This document shows, one piece after another, positions 1-9,877 of a DNA stretch of 64,000 bases. Position numbers and translations under genes: made by a program. This DNA is from Diphasiastrum complanatum (taxonomy: Eukaryota; Streptophyta; Lycopodiopsida; Lycopodiales; Lycopodiaceae). The stretch is taken from NCBI GenBank assembly GCA_029204225.1, contig CM055102.1, forward strand, positions 1,574,854-1,638,853. Direction: 5' to 3'. The notes below the pieces were generated by a model. The model was not told where the DNA came from. It searched no databases and saw only the letters and a program-made list of their open reading frames with translations. Position 1 is the first letter of the stretch, and every line of letters begins with the position of its first letter.

Positions 1-693
1 GCTGTGCGCGAGACTATGAGACACAAAAATTGGAGATCTTTAGTCTCTAGATCATTGATTAATAAAAACAAACTTTAGTCCTACTTGATCATTCTGATTG
101 ATCTGGTATATACATTGTGTTGATGATTGCAAATCAATCGATCAATATTTCAAAGTATAAGATTAGATCTACTTAATATACTTGAGTCATCCTATAGTAG
201 ATAACAATCATTGTTAACAGTTAATCTATGTATATAGCTGATAATCTGTCAATGTCGTCCTTCTAATTGCGATTTGGATCGGAATGATTGATTGTCAAAA
301 TAGCATATGGATTGATATCAACTTTGTGTCAGAAATAGTGCTGGGTCGATATCGATTTGCCTCCAGGTCGAAATTGTTGTTGGGGTCAAAATAGTGTTTG
401 GGTCAAAATTTGTACAAGGTTGAACTCGAATGAGGGTCAGAATAGATTAGATCCGATTTGATCCATGTTGGGGTCGAAATATATATCGGGTTGAACTCGG
501 TTGAGAATCAAAATAGATTAGATCCAATTCAATCGATCGACCCAGATCAAAGATCAAAATAGATTTCGATTTCAGAATGGATTTTGATCTTCTGAGTATA
601 ACTTCGATTTTTATGAATTTTTTTGCCAACTATATACAAATTTTTGGATGTCCATTACTAAATGGATTTAGACTCAAGCATTAAAATTCAACA
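1..693 (-). mobile_element. copia LTR, minus strand, running off the window start
   Basis: On the minus strand the LTR begins at 693 with TGTTGAATTTT, directly after a purine-rich tract (694-702) that follows an RNase H tail. That order (RNase H, polypurine tract, TG) is the usual copia 3' end, so this is read as a 3' LTR; its far end lies outside the window. It holds a 71-base tandem repeat and no ORF of note. The partner LTR is not visible. Confidence 0.6.
400..541. repeat. 71-base tandem repeat, two copies
   Basis: Units at 400-470 and 471-541 each start GGGTC(A/G)AAAT and share GGTTGAACTCG and AATAGATTAGATCC. Weaker copies of the GGGTC(A/G)AAAT core lie just upstream (about 346-400). The array sits inside the LTR at the window start and may be an enhancer-like LTR repeat; that role is inference. 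Confidence 0.7.
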
Positions 694-850
694 CTCTCCC
701 TTAATGTGGATCCTAAAAAATTTTAACCTTTAGATCTAGAATATTGTTAAATCTAATATGGTTGTCCTTGGATAGTGCTTTGGTAAATAGCACACTATGT
801 GCTATGATCTTACTACGCTAGTTGCAGATTGAATACTATCTCTACTCCTT
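694..850 (-). pseudogene. copia RNase H C-terminal tail and polypurine tract
   Basis: Read on the minus strand, 850-720 gives a decayed peptide containing LFTKALSKD, the end of copia RNase H (usual pattern ADxFTKALxKxxF). It is followed by a stop and the purine tract AAGGGAGAG at 702-694, then the LTR. The rest of the RNase H domain upstream is not recognisable, so this is an old remnant. Confidence 0.5.
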
Positions 851-1050
851 GAATTACTTTCACTCTCTCTAAAGATCTCTGATTCTATGGAATCAGATAG
901 TCTGATATAAAGGAGTTTACGAGAAACTCTGATTCACGCTACCACTGATTATTGACTCATCTATTGTATATGGATAGATCATTAGTGTGTTGGATTTATC
1001 TCCTTTACTCTCCTAAATCCTATGTTAATCTGCCTCCATCAATGCTGTTG

Positions 1051-1475
1051 TATTTTACTTGTGTTGTTGCACAATCTGCATATTTACATGTAAAATAAGA
1101 CAGGCGAAAAACGTGACTGTCTGTATTTTTACTCAGGGATTTCCACAGGTGAAAAAGGCGAAAAAATGTGACACTGTGTTTTTACACATGTTTTATGATA
1201 GGCAAAAAATGCGACACTGCCCTACAAATGCCAAAGGTGCCCTTATAGAAAAGCAAAAGTACTCTATAAATCAATTTTTTAAGGCATTTGTCAAAGTGTC
1301 GTATTTTTTGCATTTTCATCAACATTAATTTTAGTGAAGGCCGATGTCGCGGCTTCCTCACGCTCATCCCATGCATTGTGCAATCAGATTTGACAACGAC
1401 AACAGCCACCCACGATCTCCCACAGACAACACAACCACTTTTGTACCCTCATCTGCACACCTGTAAAAATTATGT
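1051..1475. repeat. dispersed repeat R, copy 1 (R1)
   Basis: About 420 bases closely related to 13744-14150 (R2) and 14463-14850 (R3). Shared landmarks in order are TTGTTGCACARTCTG, a block rich in GGCGAAAAA, a segment ending AAGGCATTTGTCA, then TCGCGGCYTYCTCA and GCAATCAGATTTGACAA. Two overlapping ORFs of about 90 aa here are not conserved in the other copies and are not called genes. The repeat class is unknown; it could be part of an LTR. R1 lacks the last roughly 230 bases of R2 and R3. Confidence 0.75.
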
Positions 1476-1995
1476 ATATATTGAATACCATCTGCGTATT
1501 CAAATAACTGCATTAGAACGACATCAGAATAGAACAGAAGAGAGAACAAAACATCACTGATAATTAGAGATAGACATTGTAGATGCCTTCATGCATTGAT
1601 TTTTTTTTTCCAAATGTATTGTCAGTAATAGGTTCATCACGTTTACAAATTGTGTGATTAGCTTTGTGAAGCACGCGGTTACGTCCGCCATTGTTTTGTG
1701 CTCACCTGCATTATTGACCTGTATATTTTATACTTAATCTGATTACAACTCTATTTGTTCCGCGTTCAGATTTGTGTCAATATTGCAATGCTTTTCTATT
1801 TTCTGTCTGACTAATACTCTTCACGACTGATTATTAGTCTAGCTCTTCGCGAGTAATTCATGACTAATAATTTGTCTAGCTATTTGCGGCAAATTATTTG
1901 TCTGATGTTTTGATGCTTACTTTTTGGCTACATGATCAGATCGAATGTGATTTCCGAAAGGAGAGCTCTAGGTCTAGTACATAAAATCTAAAGAA
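1476..1995. other. no gene; short internal repeats
   Basis: AT-rich sequence with no credible coding frame. Around 1828-1903 there are two degenerate units of about 38 bases sharing GTCTAGCT and ending in a GCGAGTAATT/GCGGCAAATT variant. Nothing else was recognised. Confidence 0.5.
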
Positions 1996-2098
1996 ATGAT
2001 TGTAGATTTGCTCAGGAAGCCGCTCGACAAGCCACGCTTCGCAAAACAAAGAAAGACAATTGGATTAAACATGCAAAGCTGCAAGATTCAAGAGGCTA
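1996..2098 (+). pseudogene. copia RNase H C-terminal tail
   Basis: The frame reads VDLLRKPLDKPRFAKQRKTI, matching the end of copia RNase H (V/IADLxTKPLxxxxFxKxRxxIGL). It stands immediately upstream of the LTR at 2099, as expected for the 3' end of a plus-strand copia element. The upstream part of the domain is missing, so only the last 30 or so codons survive. Confidence 0.65.
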
Positions 2099-2802
2099 TG
2101 TCAAAAATTGTGAACTCCTGCAACTTTGTCGCGACGCGAAACGAAGGTCGAATGGCGCAAACAATTCGCGAAAGTCAACGTACCTTGAAAATCCTAAGAC
2201 ACGAAATGAAGCGAAACTCGAAGGTTGAATGATTCGCAAAAGCCAAGCATGCCTCCAGGACCAAAAGACATGACACGACACGAAATAAAAAGAAAACAAA
2301 AGAAAATCTTTTGCGCTGTTAGTTGGCAGCTCAACGGGCGTGGAGCTTTGAACTTCACGCTCAGCTGAAATAGTTAGCAATAACAGAGAGTAACTAACTA
2401 GTTGATTAGCGTTAACTACTCTTGTAATCCTCTATTTACCTATCTTGTAAACTCCACACAGTGGAGATATAAACTACTTTGCTGGATCAAAAGCAACATG
2501 GATAAGAGCGCGAGAGTAGAGAAAAGAAAAGAGAAAAAGAAAAAAAACTAGGTGCAAGAAATTCTACCAACGAGCAGAACATAGCGAAAGAGCAGAGTGT
2601 CAGGCCGCCAACGAACGAGACACTGTTCATCTCACTCTAAAAAATCAAACTGATAATACAGTTACTCTCTCTTTTGTATCTCCTTGTCTTTCGATGTCTT
2701 GATTGCTAGAACAATTTCTATTATGTGATCTGTAGTCGCGTGTCTAGGGTCCTGCAAGCTTCCACACAAGAAAATTCAAAAGAAACAAATCCGTTCGCGA
2801 CA
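2099..2802 (+). mobile_element. copia LTR, family shared with 40691-41536
   Basis: Begins TGTCAAAAAT and aligns along its length with 40691-41490. Shared landmarks are a GCTCAACGGGC segment, AACTAACTAGTTGATTAGC, a small hairpin CTCCACACAGTGGAG with ATATAAAC just after it (TATA-like), and CCAACGAGCAGAACA. It follows an RNase H tail, so it was a 3' LTR. Compared with the other copy it lacks the last roughly 45 bases, so it is truncated near 2802. Confidence 0.8.
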
Positions 2803-2817
2803 TAATCCCGACTTGCC

Positions 2818-3140
2818 TCACTAGAAAGATCTATTGAGAGTATTAAGATACATTCAAGCCATTAAGCACTATGCTCGGTGTTATAAAGGAAATACAGATG
2901 ACACTTTAACTCTAAATGCTTATTACGAGGGGCTGGAGATGTGGACCTATTTCATAGAATAGTCGAAAGTAGAAATGCATTTCTTTGTCTTCCACAAAGT
3001 CCGAATACATCGCAGCTACCTCTGTAGCAAAGGAAATCATTTGGCTCAAAAGATTGCTTCAAAATCTAATGGTCCCTCAATTTAGACCAACTATATTCCA
3101 TTGTGACAATCAGAGTTGCATTGCTCGATCCAATCTCGAA
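2818..3140 (+). pseudogene. copia RT end and RNase H fragment, plus strand
   Basis: Decayed pieces read LRYIQAIKHYARCYKG (about 2845-2890), then from 2985 SSTKSEYIAATSVAKEIIWLKRLL and HCDNQSCI, the core copia RNase H motifs (SSTEAEYxA, DNQSA). Several frame breaks separate them. The fragment stops near 3140, where it meets a minus-strand copia RNase H head to head, so the two do not belong to one element. Confidence 0.75.
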
Positions 3141-3755
3141 TGTGATGGTACTTTAGAGGTATGTGTTTTGTCTTTGAATGGAAGACATGAACTTGGGATA
3201 GATAAATTGCACTCTGAGAATCCATCATCATCATGCATGGTCCTCCTTGTGGTACCAAATTGCCTCCAGCATCATCTGCAACCAAACTACCTCGTTCACC
3301 ACCTTTGAAGCTGCGACGTATTCAGCTTCGCAAGATGATTGAGCTACCAAGGTTTGTTTTTTGCATATCCAGTTGATTGCTGTTCCGCGTGCTATTGAAC
3401 ATCCTCCAGTTATAGACTTGTTGTCATCTTTGCAACTCACCCAGCTTGCATCACTATAGTGGTGTAGCTCGAATCCTTTTCTTTCCTTTTTTACTCTGTA
3501 GGTTAATTCCATATTTTGGGTACCCTTCAGATATTGTAGGATTCATTTTGCCATTTGCCAATGTGCCATGCCAAGATTGGAAGAGAATTGGCTTAAAACA
3601 TAAACATCAAAAGCCAGATCGGGTCTGGTACAAATTGTAAGGTACATTAGACTACTTTGGTAGGGTATACCTTCCATCTTCTATTTTCCTTCTTCTGTTT
3701 CTGGGCAATCCTGCTTCGTCAACTTCGCTCCAGCTATCATTGGTGTGGCCTTTTC
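3141..3755 (-). pseudogene. copia RT-RNase H, minus strand, 3' part of a split element
   Basis: Reading from 3755 down: the RT C-terminal block (LTKQDCP, then TRPDLAFDVY), then from 3512 the RNase H with DASWVSCKDD (catalytic Asp region), WICKKQTLVAQSSCEAEYVA and DSQSAIYLSQ, then HSKTKHI near 3160. Frame breaks occur around 3513 and 3290. The 5' part lies at 8327-8570. When Cop1 and one copy of its 5-base target duplication are ignored, the reading frame is continuous between the two parts, which shows the insertion order. Confidence 0.85.
3751..3755. repeat. target site duplication TTTTC of Cop1
   Basis: TTTTC at 3751-3755 is repeated exactly at 8327-8331, flanking the TG...CA ends of Cop1. 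Five bases is the normal copia duplication length. Confidence 0.92.
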
Positions 3756-4456
3756 TGTGAAATTACTGTACTTTAGGACCATAAATGGATCTACAAAAGA
3801 TCCACAAGAGTGATTGGATGCTTGCTTAACAATCTATCAAAAAACTAGACAGAAAAAAGTTGATCTAGATTGGCAATTTGACAAACAACAAGCATTAACA
3901 ATCAAAAGCATTGATAAACATTGAAATCCGAGCTCACACGTGTGTACTAAAGGCTGTATTACGGCCTTCAACTTGAGAAACAAGTAGAAATTGATTTGGT
4001 TTCATTTGGATCACAAAAATTCAATGTACATAGTGAACTAGCTTGAGATTGCCAATGAGCTCCAAAAATTTTCTATCTTCTCACTATGGAGAGAGGGAAT
4101 ACATAGCAAATTCGACTTCCTTCTTGAAGTTAGGTGGATTTCCAGCATGTAATAAGGAATTTAACTCACTCTCCTTGACCTAAAATGAAACCTTAGTCTA
4201 TTTCCTAGAGTCATGCTTGGTAGATATCTAGTTGGTCAAATTTTCACCTTAAATCTAGGATTTAGGTCCTATAAACTAGGAATCACTACCAAAATGACAT
4301 GACCAACCTATGAACTTGACCTAACCTACATTAGGATGGGTTTCCCATGTGGCATCATGGCCTCACATGTGTGAGACCCACTTGTGTACACAATTTACAC
4401 TATCCTACATGGTTTTTGATCAAGCTAGATTTGCCAATTTTTGGCAATTCTTCACA
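3756..4456 (-). mobile_element. Cop1 3' LTR (701 bases)
   Basis: On the minus strand it runs TGTGAAG ... TTCACA, with terminal inverted TGTGAA/TTCACA. It is nearly identical to 7626-8326. It contains the palindrome CACACGTGTG at 3935-3944. Confidence 0.93.
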
Positions 4457-4471
4457 CTCCTCCTCAAATTT
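4457..4471 (-). other. Cop1 polypurine tract
   Basis: Minus-strand AAATTTGAGGAGGAG abuts the first base of the 3' LTR, the position of the plus-strand primer for retroviral-type DNA synthesis. A similar tract (TTTTTGAGGACGAG) precedes the Cop3 3' LTR. Confidence 0.75.
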
Positions 4472-4666
4472 AGCTTGATCTATTTACAACTCTCTTGATA
4501 GATCAATGAAAGCTTTTAGAAGTGTCTAAAAAATCCAGCTACAAAGAAGGAACTTTTGAGACTTCAATAGAGAATGATGTCCATGAAGGATCTTTCACCA
4601 CCTCTTAGAGGATCCCTTGCAAGATGTTCCATAAATGTGTCTATATACATGTAGCACACTTCAAAA

Positions 4667-6022
4667 CTAAACATCATGCCAAGCCATGGATTCCAAGGCA
4701 TTTTGTGCACTTGAAGATACATCAATTAAAATATTAAGTGCATAAATAATGTTGCCAAAGACAGCTTGTCTTGCTTGATCCATATGATTGAGCCTAGATG
4801 GCTCCATCTTGATACTCAAGGTTCTTCTTGGAGTCCTCGGGTCTTGAGCTTGCTCCTCCACTTGACTTGACTCCAAAACATCAATGAATTGAATAATGTG
4901 TTGATCCAAAGGTGCTTCTTCAAGTTTGCAAATCTTCCACTCTTGAAAGATCACATTTCCACCATTGACAAATTCTTTGGTTGAAAACAAGTAGATTCTA
5001 CAATCTCTACTTGAAGAGCAAAACACTACCATTATTCCTATCATTGAAATAGGATAATCTTTGGTCCTTACATTGGAATGATCATGCTCAAAGCATGTGG
5101 ACCCAAAGATTTCCAATACAAATGATGTTTCATCTTTTATGACACTATTCAAACTATTACAAAAATAGTTATCCAATGAAATTGCTTTATCAACAACAAA
5201 TGTAGATTTCAAAGCATCCCATTTCATTGTCTTGTCATACAAAGTAATAAACACCATGAATCTTAAAGGTAAGAAACAAGTCACCTCATGTCTACTTATA
5301 CTTTCCAAAAAGTATTCAAAGATAGTAGACTCTCCAATGCTCACCACCCTTGCAAGATGCACACTTGAATGGACAATTTGCATGCAATTTGATGACTCGG
5401 ACATTGTCATTGAGGACTCCCTTGGAACTCTCATGCTTTGAGGCTGATCCTCAAGATCTTCCTCCTTTTGATGCTCTTCCTCAATGCAAGCAAGATCACA
5501 CTTTGCCAAGATCTCCTCTTGAGTGATCTCCTCCTTTGCCAAGCTCATTCTTTCAAAAGCAACACTAGCTTCCAACTTAAACAATCTTCCATGTTTAAAT
5601 CCCTTTGCAATGCAAACATCATTCTTCAAGATGAAGCAAACACCATGCTTAAAGTGGACATCCAAACCACTTTCTAAGAGTAGACCAACACTAAGCATAT
5701 TCTTAGTGATTGATGGTACATAAAGGACATTTTCTAGATCCATGCATTTTGAGGATTCTAGATACAAAGAGATGGTGCCAACACCATCCATCCTACACTC
5801 TTCATCATTTGCAGTAAAGACAAACTTTTTAGCATCATTGAAAGAGTGTAAGGTTGAGAAAAAGTCCTTTTCACAAGACATGTGGGAGCTAGCCCCACTG
5901 TCGATCCACCAATTGTCTCTTGAATTGCTATTGCTTGTTGGTGAGGATGTAGATGCCATCAAGAATACATCTACTTCATCCTCCTCCTCCTTTGCAAGGT
6001 TTCCTTGTTTGTCCTCCTCCAC
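4667..6022 (-). CDS. Cop1 protease plus rearranged integrase remnant, 451 codons
   Basis: An open frame of about 451 codons in frame with gag, separated from it by one TAA (6041-6043). Residues 38-48 are WWIDSGASSHM, the copia aspartic protease active site (D41). Residues 95-137 match the pre-integrase region (LYVPSITKNMLSVG). After residue 155 the zinc-binding WHxxLGH and the DDE core are gone. Residues about 305-365 resemble the block after the integrase core (FGSTCFEHD, then YPISMIGI, then STKEFVNGG). The last 85 residues are not recognised. RT and RNase H never occur. The frame stays open across the joined pieces, which could mean it is still translated. The true start may be the gag ATG; the upstream limit here is only the in-frame stop. 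Confidence 0.75.
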   Translation of the reverse strand: MEEDKQGNLAKEEEDEVDVFLMASTSSPTSNSNSRDNWWIDSGASSHMSCEKDFFSTLHSFNDAKKFVFTANDEECRMDGVGTISLYLESSKCMDLENVLYVPSITKNMLSVGLLLESGLDVHFKHGVCFILKNDVCIAKGFKHGRLFKLEASVAFERMSLAKEEITQEEILAKCDLACIEEEHQKEEDLEDQPQSMRVPRESSMTMSESSNCMQIVHSSVHLARVVSIGESTIFEYFLESISRHEVTCFLPLRFMVFITLYDKTMKWDALKSTFVVDKAISLDNYFCNSLNSVIKDETSFVLEIFGSTCFEHDHSNVRTKDYPISMIGIMVVFCSSSRDCRIYLFSTKEFVNGGNVIFQEWKICKLEEAPLDQHIIQFIDVLESSQVEEQAQDPRTPRRTLSIKMEPSRLNHMDQARQAVFGNIIYALNILIDVSSSAQNALESMAWHDV

Positions 6023-6040
6023 TTGTGCTCTTAGCCTCTT

Positions 6041-6820
6041 TTAGCATTCAGATGCATAATGCCTCTTCCTTCCACAAAAGAAGCATTTCTGCTTTGACTT
6101 GTCCTTTGAGCTTGATGCATCATCCTCTTCTTTGGCCTCCTTTGGATGCTTATTCTTTCCATTGGTCTTCTTTTTGCCCTTGAATGAGAAATTGGCTTTC
6201 TCATCACCATCCTGCAACGACAAGGAACTCATCCTAGATTTTTCATGGAGCATCCTACACTCTTCAGCCACTAATACACTATGAAGTTTTTCTATAGTTG
6301 GCAAAGTGTCTTGGATGGCAAAACTTTGGACCAAATTTGCAAAGTCATCTCCTAGAACATTCAGGACAATTTGTACAAGCTCTTCATCATGAATCTTCTC
6401 TCCAATGGAAGCCAACTCCCTATTTAGAGACTTGATTCTGAGTACATAATCCTGTGCACTCTCCTCACTTCTCCTCATGCTTTGCAAAATTTGATTTCTA
6501 AGCATAAGAACTCTAGAAGTGTTGCTAGACTCATAGATTGATTTTAAAGACTCCCAAGCCTCTTTAGCATTAGTACAAGCTGATACTTCTCTCAACAAAT
6601 CATTGCTCACATTCATCTTCACACAATGAAGTGCAAGCCTAGATCTCTTCTTGTATCTAGCTAACTCCTGTGCACCTAGAGGTCCGTCTTCATCTTCAAT
6701 CAAGAACTCATGAAGGTCTTGGAGCACCTAGAGTGACTCCATCCTAACCTTCCAAATATCATAATTTGTAGAATTCAATCTCTCACTAGCTTTTAGAAGG
6801 TATGCTCCAGCAGATCCCAT
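6041..6820 (-). pseudogene. Cop1 gag with two nonsense codons
   Basis: From the ATG at 6820-6818 the frame gives the copia gag N-terminus (LLKASERLNSTNY, WKVRMES), a TAG at 6730-6728, then the gag core (ALHCVKMNVSNDLL, AWESLKSIYES, VLMLRNQI) and a zinc knuckle CFFCGRKRHYASEC (CX2CX4HX4C) just before TAA at 6043-6041. Relatives in this window have a Tyr codon at the last stop, so it is a nonsense mutation and not a designed gag end. Gag would form the capsid and bind the element's RNA through the knuckle. Confidence 0.85.
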
Positions 6821-6843
6821 CTTACTGGTGACTTCTACAAACA

Positions 6844-7190
6844 AGAAATAGATTTGATTGACTTGAAACTCACAAAGGTCTCACACTTGCAATGTTTCAC
6901 TCAAATTTGATTTCTAATCCAACAAATGGACTTATAATCACAGTTCTATCACTCCCTCACAAAGCTGGAATGAAGATAAGATGAAGTGAAAACTACTTTC
7001 AAACAAATCTTGCCAAGAAATGGATTTGATTGTCTCTAGAAACTCACTAAGTTCTCTCTCTTGTAGTTTTTCACTCAAATTAGATTTCTAATCCAACAAA
7101 TGGACTTATAATCTCAGTTCTAGCACTCCCTCACAAAGTTGGAATGAAGATAAGATGATGTGAAATCTACTTACAATCAAATCTTGCCAA
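6844..7190. repeat. 171-base tandem duplication in the Cop1 leader
   Basis: Two units begin near 6844 and 7015 with AAGAAAT(A/G)GATTTGATTG and both contain TTTCTAATCCAACAAATGGA and TGGAATGAAGATAAGATGA. They lie between primer site and gag, where packaging signals usually sit. Units differ by scattered substitutions, so the duplication predates the insertion. Confidence 0.8.
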
Positions 7191-7612
7191 TTTTGGCTAT
7201 TTTTGGACAAAAAAATGGCTTAATCTCTTTCTTCCTTCTTGGTGTACTTTCAAGACCTGTTTTTAACCTTAATAGGACTTGAACTCAGCCTAGATTAATT
7301 AGATTCCATGAAACAAATTCAAATCTAACCAATGGCAAATGATCTTGGTAGATTATCCTAGGATCTCCACCAAAAATTACACCAACAGCTCACAAATTGA
7401 ATTTTTTTAAATCAAATGAATACCATGCATTAAATGCAGGTTCAGAGGTGCCCACACATGTGGATAGTACAGATTTGGACCCCTACCAAGTTTGGGATCA
7501 AATCTCGTCACCAAAATCAAGATTCTAGCTTGCCCTCTCAATACTAGTTTTTAGCACCAAAACTTGCTAAAAATGGATTTGCATTAGATCAATGGCTTAT
7601 GCTCTTGTACTT

Positions 7613-7625
7613 GGCTCTGATACCA
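7613..7625 (-). other. Cop1 primer binding site (tRNA-Met)
   Basis: Minus-strand TGGTATCAGAGCC directly abuts the 5' LTR, complementary to the 3' end of plant initiator tRNA-Met, the standard copia primer. Confidence 0.93.
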
Positions 7626-8326
7626 TGTGAAGTACTGTACTTTAGGACCATAAATGGATCTACAAAAGATCCACAAGAGTGATTGGATGCTTGCTTAACA
7701 ATCTATCAAAAAACTAGACACAAAAAAGTTGATCTAGATTGGCAATTTGACAAACAACAAGCATTAACAATCAAAAGCATTGATAAACATTGAAATCCGA
7801 GCTCACACGTGTGTACTAAAGGCTGTATTACGGCCTTCAACTTGAGAAACAAGTAGAAATTGATTTGGTTTCATTTGGATCACAAAAATTCAATGTACAT
7901 AGTGAACTAGCTTGAGATTGCCAATGAGCTCCAAAAATTTTCTATCTTCTCACTATGGAGAGAGGGAATACATAGCAAATTCGACTTCCTTCTTGAAGTT
8001 AGGTGGATTTCCAGCATGTAATAAGGAAGTTAACTCACTCTCCTTGACCTAAAATGAAACCTTAGTCTATTTCCTAGAGTCATGCTTGGTAGATAGCTAG
8101 TTGGTCAAATTTTCACCTTAAATCTAGGATTTAGGTCCTATAAACTAGGAATCACTACCAAAATGACATGACCAACCCTATGAACTTGACCTAACCTACA
8201 TTAGGATGGGTTTCCCATGTGGCATCATGGCCTCACATGTGTGGGACCCACTTGTGTACACAATTTACACTATTCTACATGGTTTTTGATCAAGCTAGAT
8301 TTGCCAATTTTTGGCAATTATTCACA
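7626..8326 (-). mobile_element. Cop1 5' LTR (701 bases)
   Basis: Same length and about 99% identical to 3756-4456, with the same TGTGAA...TTCACA ends and CACACGTGTG at 7804-7813. Next to it is the tRNA-Met primer site, which fixes the orientation. Confidence 0.93.
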
Positions 8327-8570
8327 TTTTCTTTGCAATCCATCATGTGATATTGCTTCAACACCTTTCTGGCATATTCAGAATGACTCAAGTGCATTTC
8401 ATCTTTTATTCAATCTCTTCTGATCTCCAGCCCGAGGCATTTTGTTGCTTCTCCTAGATCTGTAACTTCATAATTCTCAGAAATTTGACTCTTCATGTCC
8501 TTCATTAGCATCAAGGAGTTACCTATCATAAGGGAATCATCCACGAAATAGTCAGTATCACAAAATCATT
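8327..8570 (-). pseudogene. copia RT, minus strand, 5' part of the element split by Cop1
   Basis: Minus strand from about 8565 reads the RT catalytic box YFVDDSLMIGNS, then DMKSQISENYEV, DLGEATKCLGLEI and HSEYARKVLKQY, typical copia RT after the YxDD motif. One frameshift lies just before YFVDD and a stop lies mid-way. It continues at 3755-3141 once Cop1 is removed. The RT N-terminal half is cut off at about 8570 by the next element. Confidence 0.85.
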
Positions 8571-8585
8571 TTTTGAAAATTTACA

Positions 8586-8598
8586 TGCTATCAGAGCC
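8586..8598 (+). other. degenerate tRNA-Met primer site
   Basis: TGCTATCAGAGCC differs by one base from TGGTATCAGAGCC and follows TTTACA, a plausible LTR end. It marks the 5' side of a plus-strand copia whose LTR has been lost, apart from perhaps 15-20 bases. Confidence 0.65.
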
Positions 8599-8699
8599 AA
8601 GTATAGGAGCATTGATGGCAATGATCATAAACTACACTAAATTAGTAAGTTTTGGAAACTAACTAATCTAGAGGTGGCGAGTTTGATTGGATAGCTAGA

Positions 8700-9227
8700 G
8701 TCAAAATATTTGTACCAAATAAGGAGGATGAATTCAACTCATCCTTAATGACATCCATAACACCAACGTCTAATCAAAACACTTGGTGGATTGATAGTGG
8801 GGCAAGTTCCCACATGACTCACCAAAAGGACTAATTCTCTACTTTACTTTCTTACAATAACTCTAAAAAGTTTATCTTCACAGCAAGTGATCAAGAATGT
8901 GAGATTGTAGAAATTGGATCCATTCCATTATGCCTTGGATCATCTAATAAAGTAGATCTAGACAATGTTCTTTATGTATCTTATATCACAAAGAACTTGT
9001 TGAGTGTTGGACAACTTATGGATAGTGGATTAGATGTACATTTCAAGCATGGAGCATGTTCCATCTTGAAAAATGATAATTGTAATGCTAATGGTCTTAA
9101 GCATGGAAGGTTATTCAAGTTGGATGCTAATGTTATGGTTGGAAGTGTGAATATGACAAGGGAGGAGCTCACTCAAGTGGAATGTTGGCACAAAAGGTTA
9201 GGCCATCCTAACTTCAAAGCTATATAG
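8700..9227 (+). pseudogene. copia protease and pre-integrase region, plus strand
   Basis: Frame reads WWIDSGASSHMTH (protease active site) near 8790, then a TAG, FTASDQECEI, VDLDNVLYV, KNLLSVGQLMDSGLDV and WHKRLGHPNFKA (first half of the integrase zinc site). Gag is absent: only about 120 bases separate the primer site from the protease region. It is close in sequence to Cop1 protease, so the two are relatives. Confidence 0.85.
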
Positions 9228-9877
9228 ACCATGGTGACAAAGAGCTTGCAATTGGACTACCCAAAACCATATCCAAATGTGGCAAGCTTTGTAAAGCTTG
9301 TGGACTTCTCAAATCTCATAAGCAACCATTCAAGAGATCTTTCACAATATCTAACTCTCCTCTTGACCTTATACACTCGGGTGTGCATTCATTTTCACAT
9401 GAATCTAATGGTGGAGCTCTTATGTACATCACATTTATTGATGCTAAATCAAGATACTCTTGGATTTATCTCTTTTCTAACAAAAGTTATGTGTTTGAAT
9501 TCTTTGTGAAGCTCAAAATTCTTGTGAAAAAGCAAGTTAATACTAGCATAAAAGTATTAAGATGTGATAATGAAGGGGAGTACATCTCCAATAGGATGAA
9601 AGAGTTTTGTGAAGATAATGGCATTAGGAGAGAATATACATGCACACACACTCCTCAACAAAATGGAGTGGCCGAAAGAAAAAAAGAACCTTATGTCTGC
9701 TAAGGCGTTAAGGTTAGATGAATCTCTTCCTATTTCATTTTGGGGAGAAGCTATTTTATGTTCAAACTTCCTATGCAATAGAATGACTAATAGTGCCATT
9801 GAAGGAATCACACCTTTTGAAGCATTGTATGGCAAAAAGCCAAATCTTAGTGATATGAAATTTTTGGTTGTACTTGT
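9228..9877 (+). pseudogene. copia integrase core, plus strand, 5' part
   Basis: After a TAG at 9224-9226 and a frameshift, 9383-9703 encodes the DDE core: FIDAKSRYSWIYLF (first Asp), VLRCDNEGEYIS (second Asp), TPQQNGVAERK (Glu). A second frameshift follows at about 9690, then FWGEAILCSNFLCNR and TPFEALYGKKP. The catalytic triad survives but the frame is broken several times. The chain is interrupted by Cop2 at 9878 inside the block after the core and resumes at 13344. Confidence 0.88.

Larger units (their letters stand above)
3756..8326 (-). mobile_element. Cop1: complete but RT-less copia element, minus strand
   Basis: 4,571-base element with two 701-base LTRs, tRNA-Met primer site, leader, gag, protease and a polypurine tract, bounded by the target duplication TTTTC. 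By eye the LTRs differ at about seven substitutions and two single-base indels, roughly 1%, so insertion is recent. RT and RNase H are wholly absent and integrase is reduced to scraps, so it cannot transpose alone. Gag carries two in-frame stops. It lies inside an older copia RT on the same strand. Confidence 0.93.

Noticed and set aside
1059-1560. Several 75-90 aa ORFs on both strands
   Set aside because: They lie in repeat R1, and the frames are not kept in R2 or R3.
5232-6183. Plus ORFs of 61-100 aa across Cop1 gag and protease
   Set aside because: Antisense to recognised copia domains on the minus strand.
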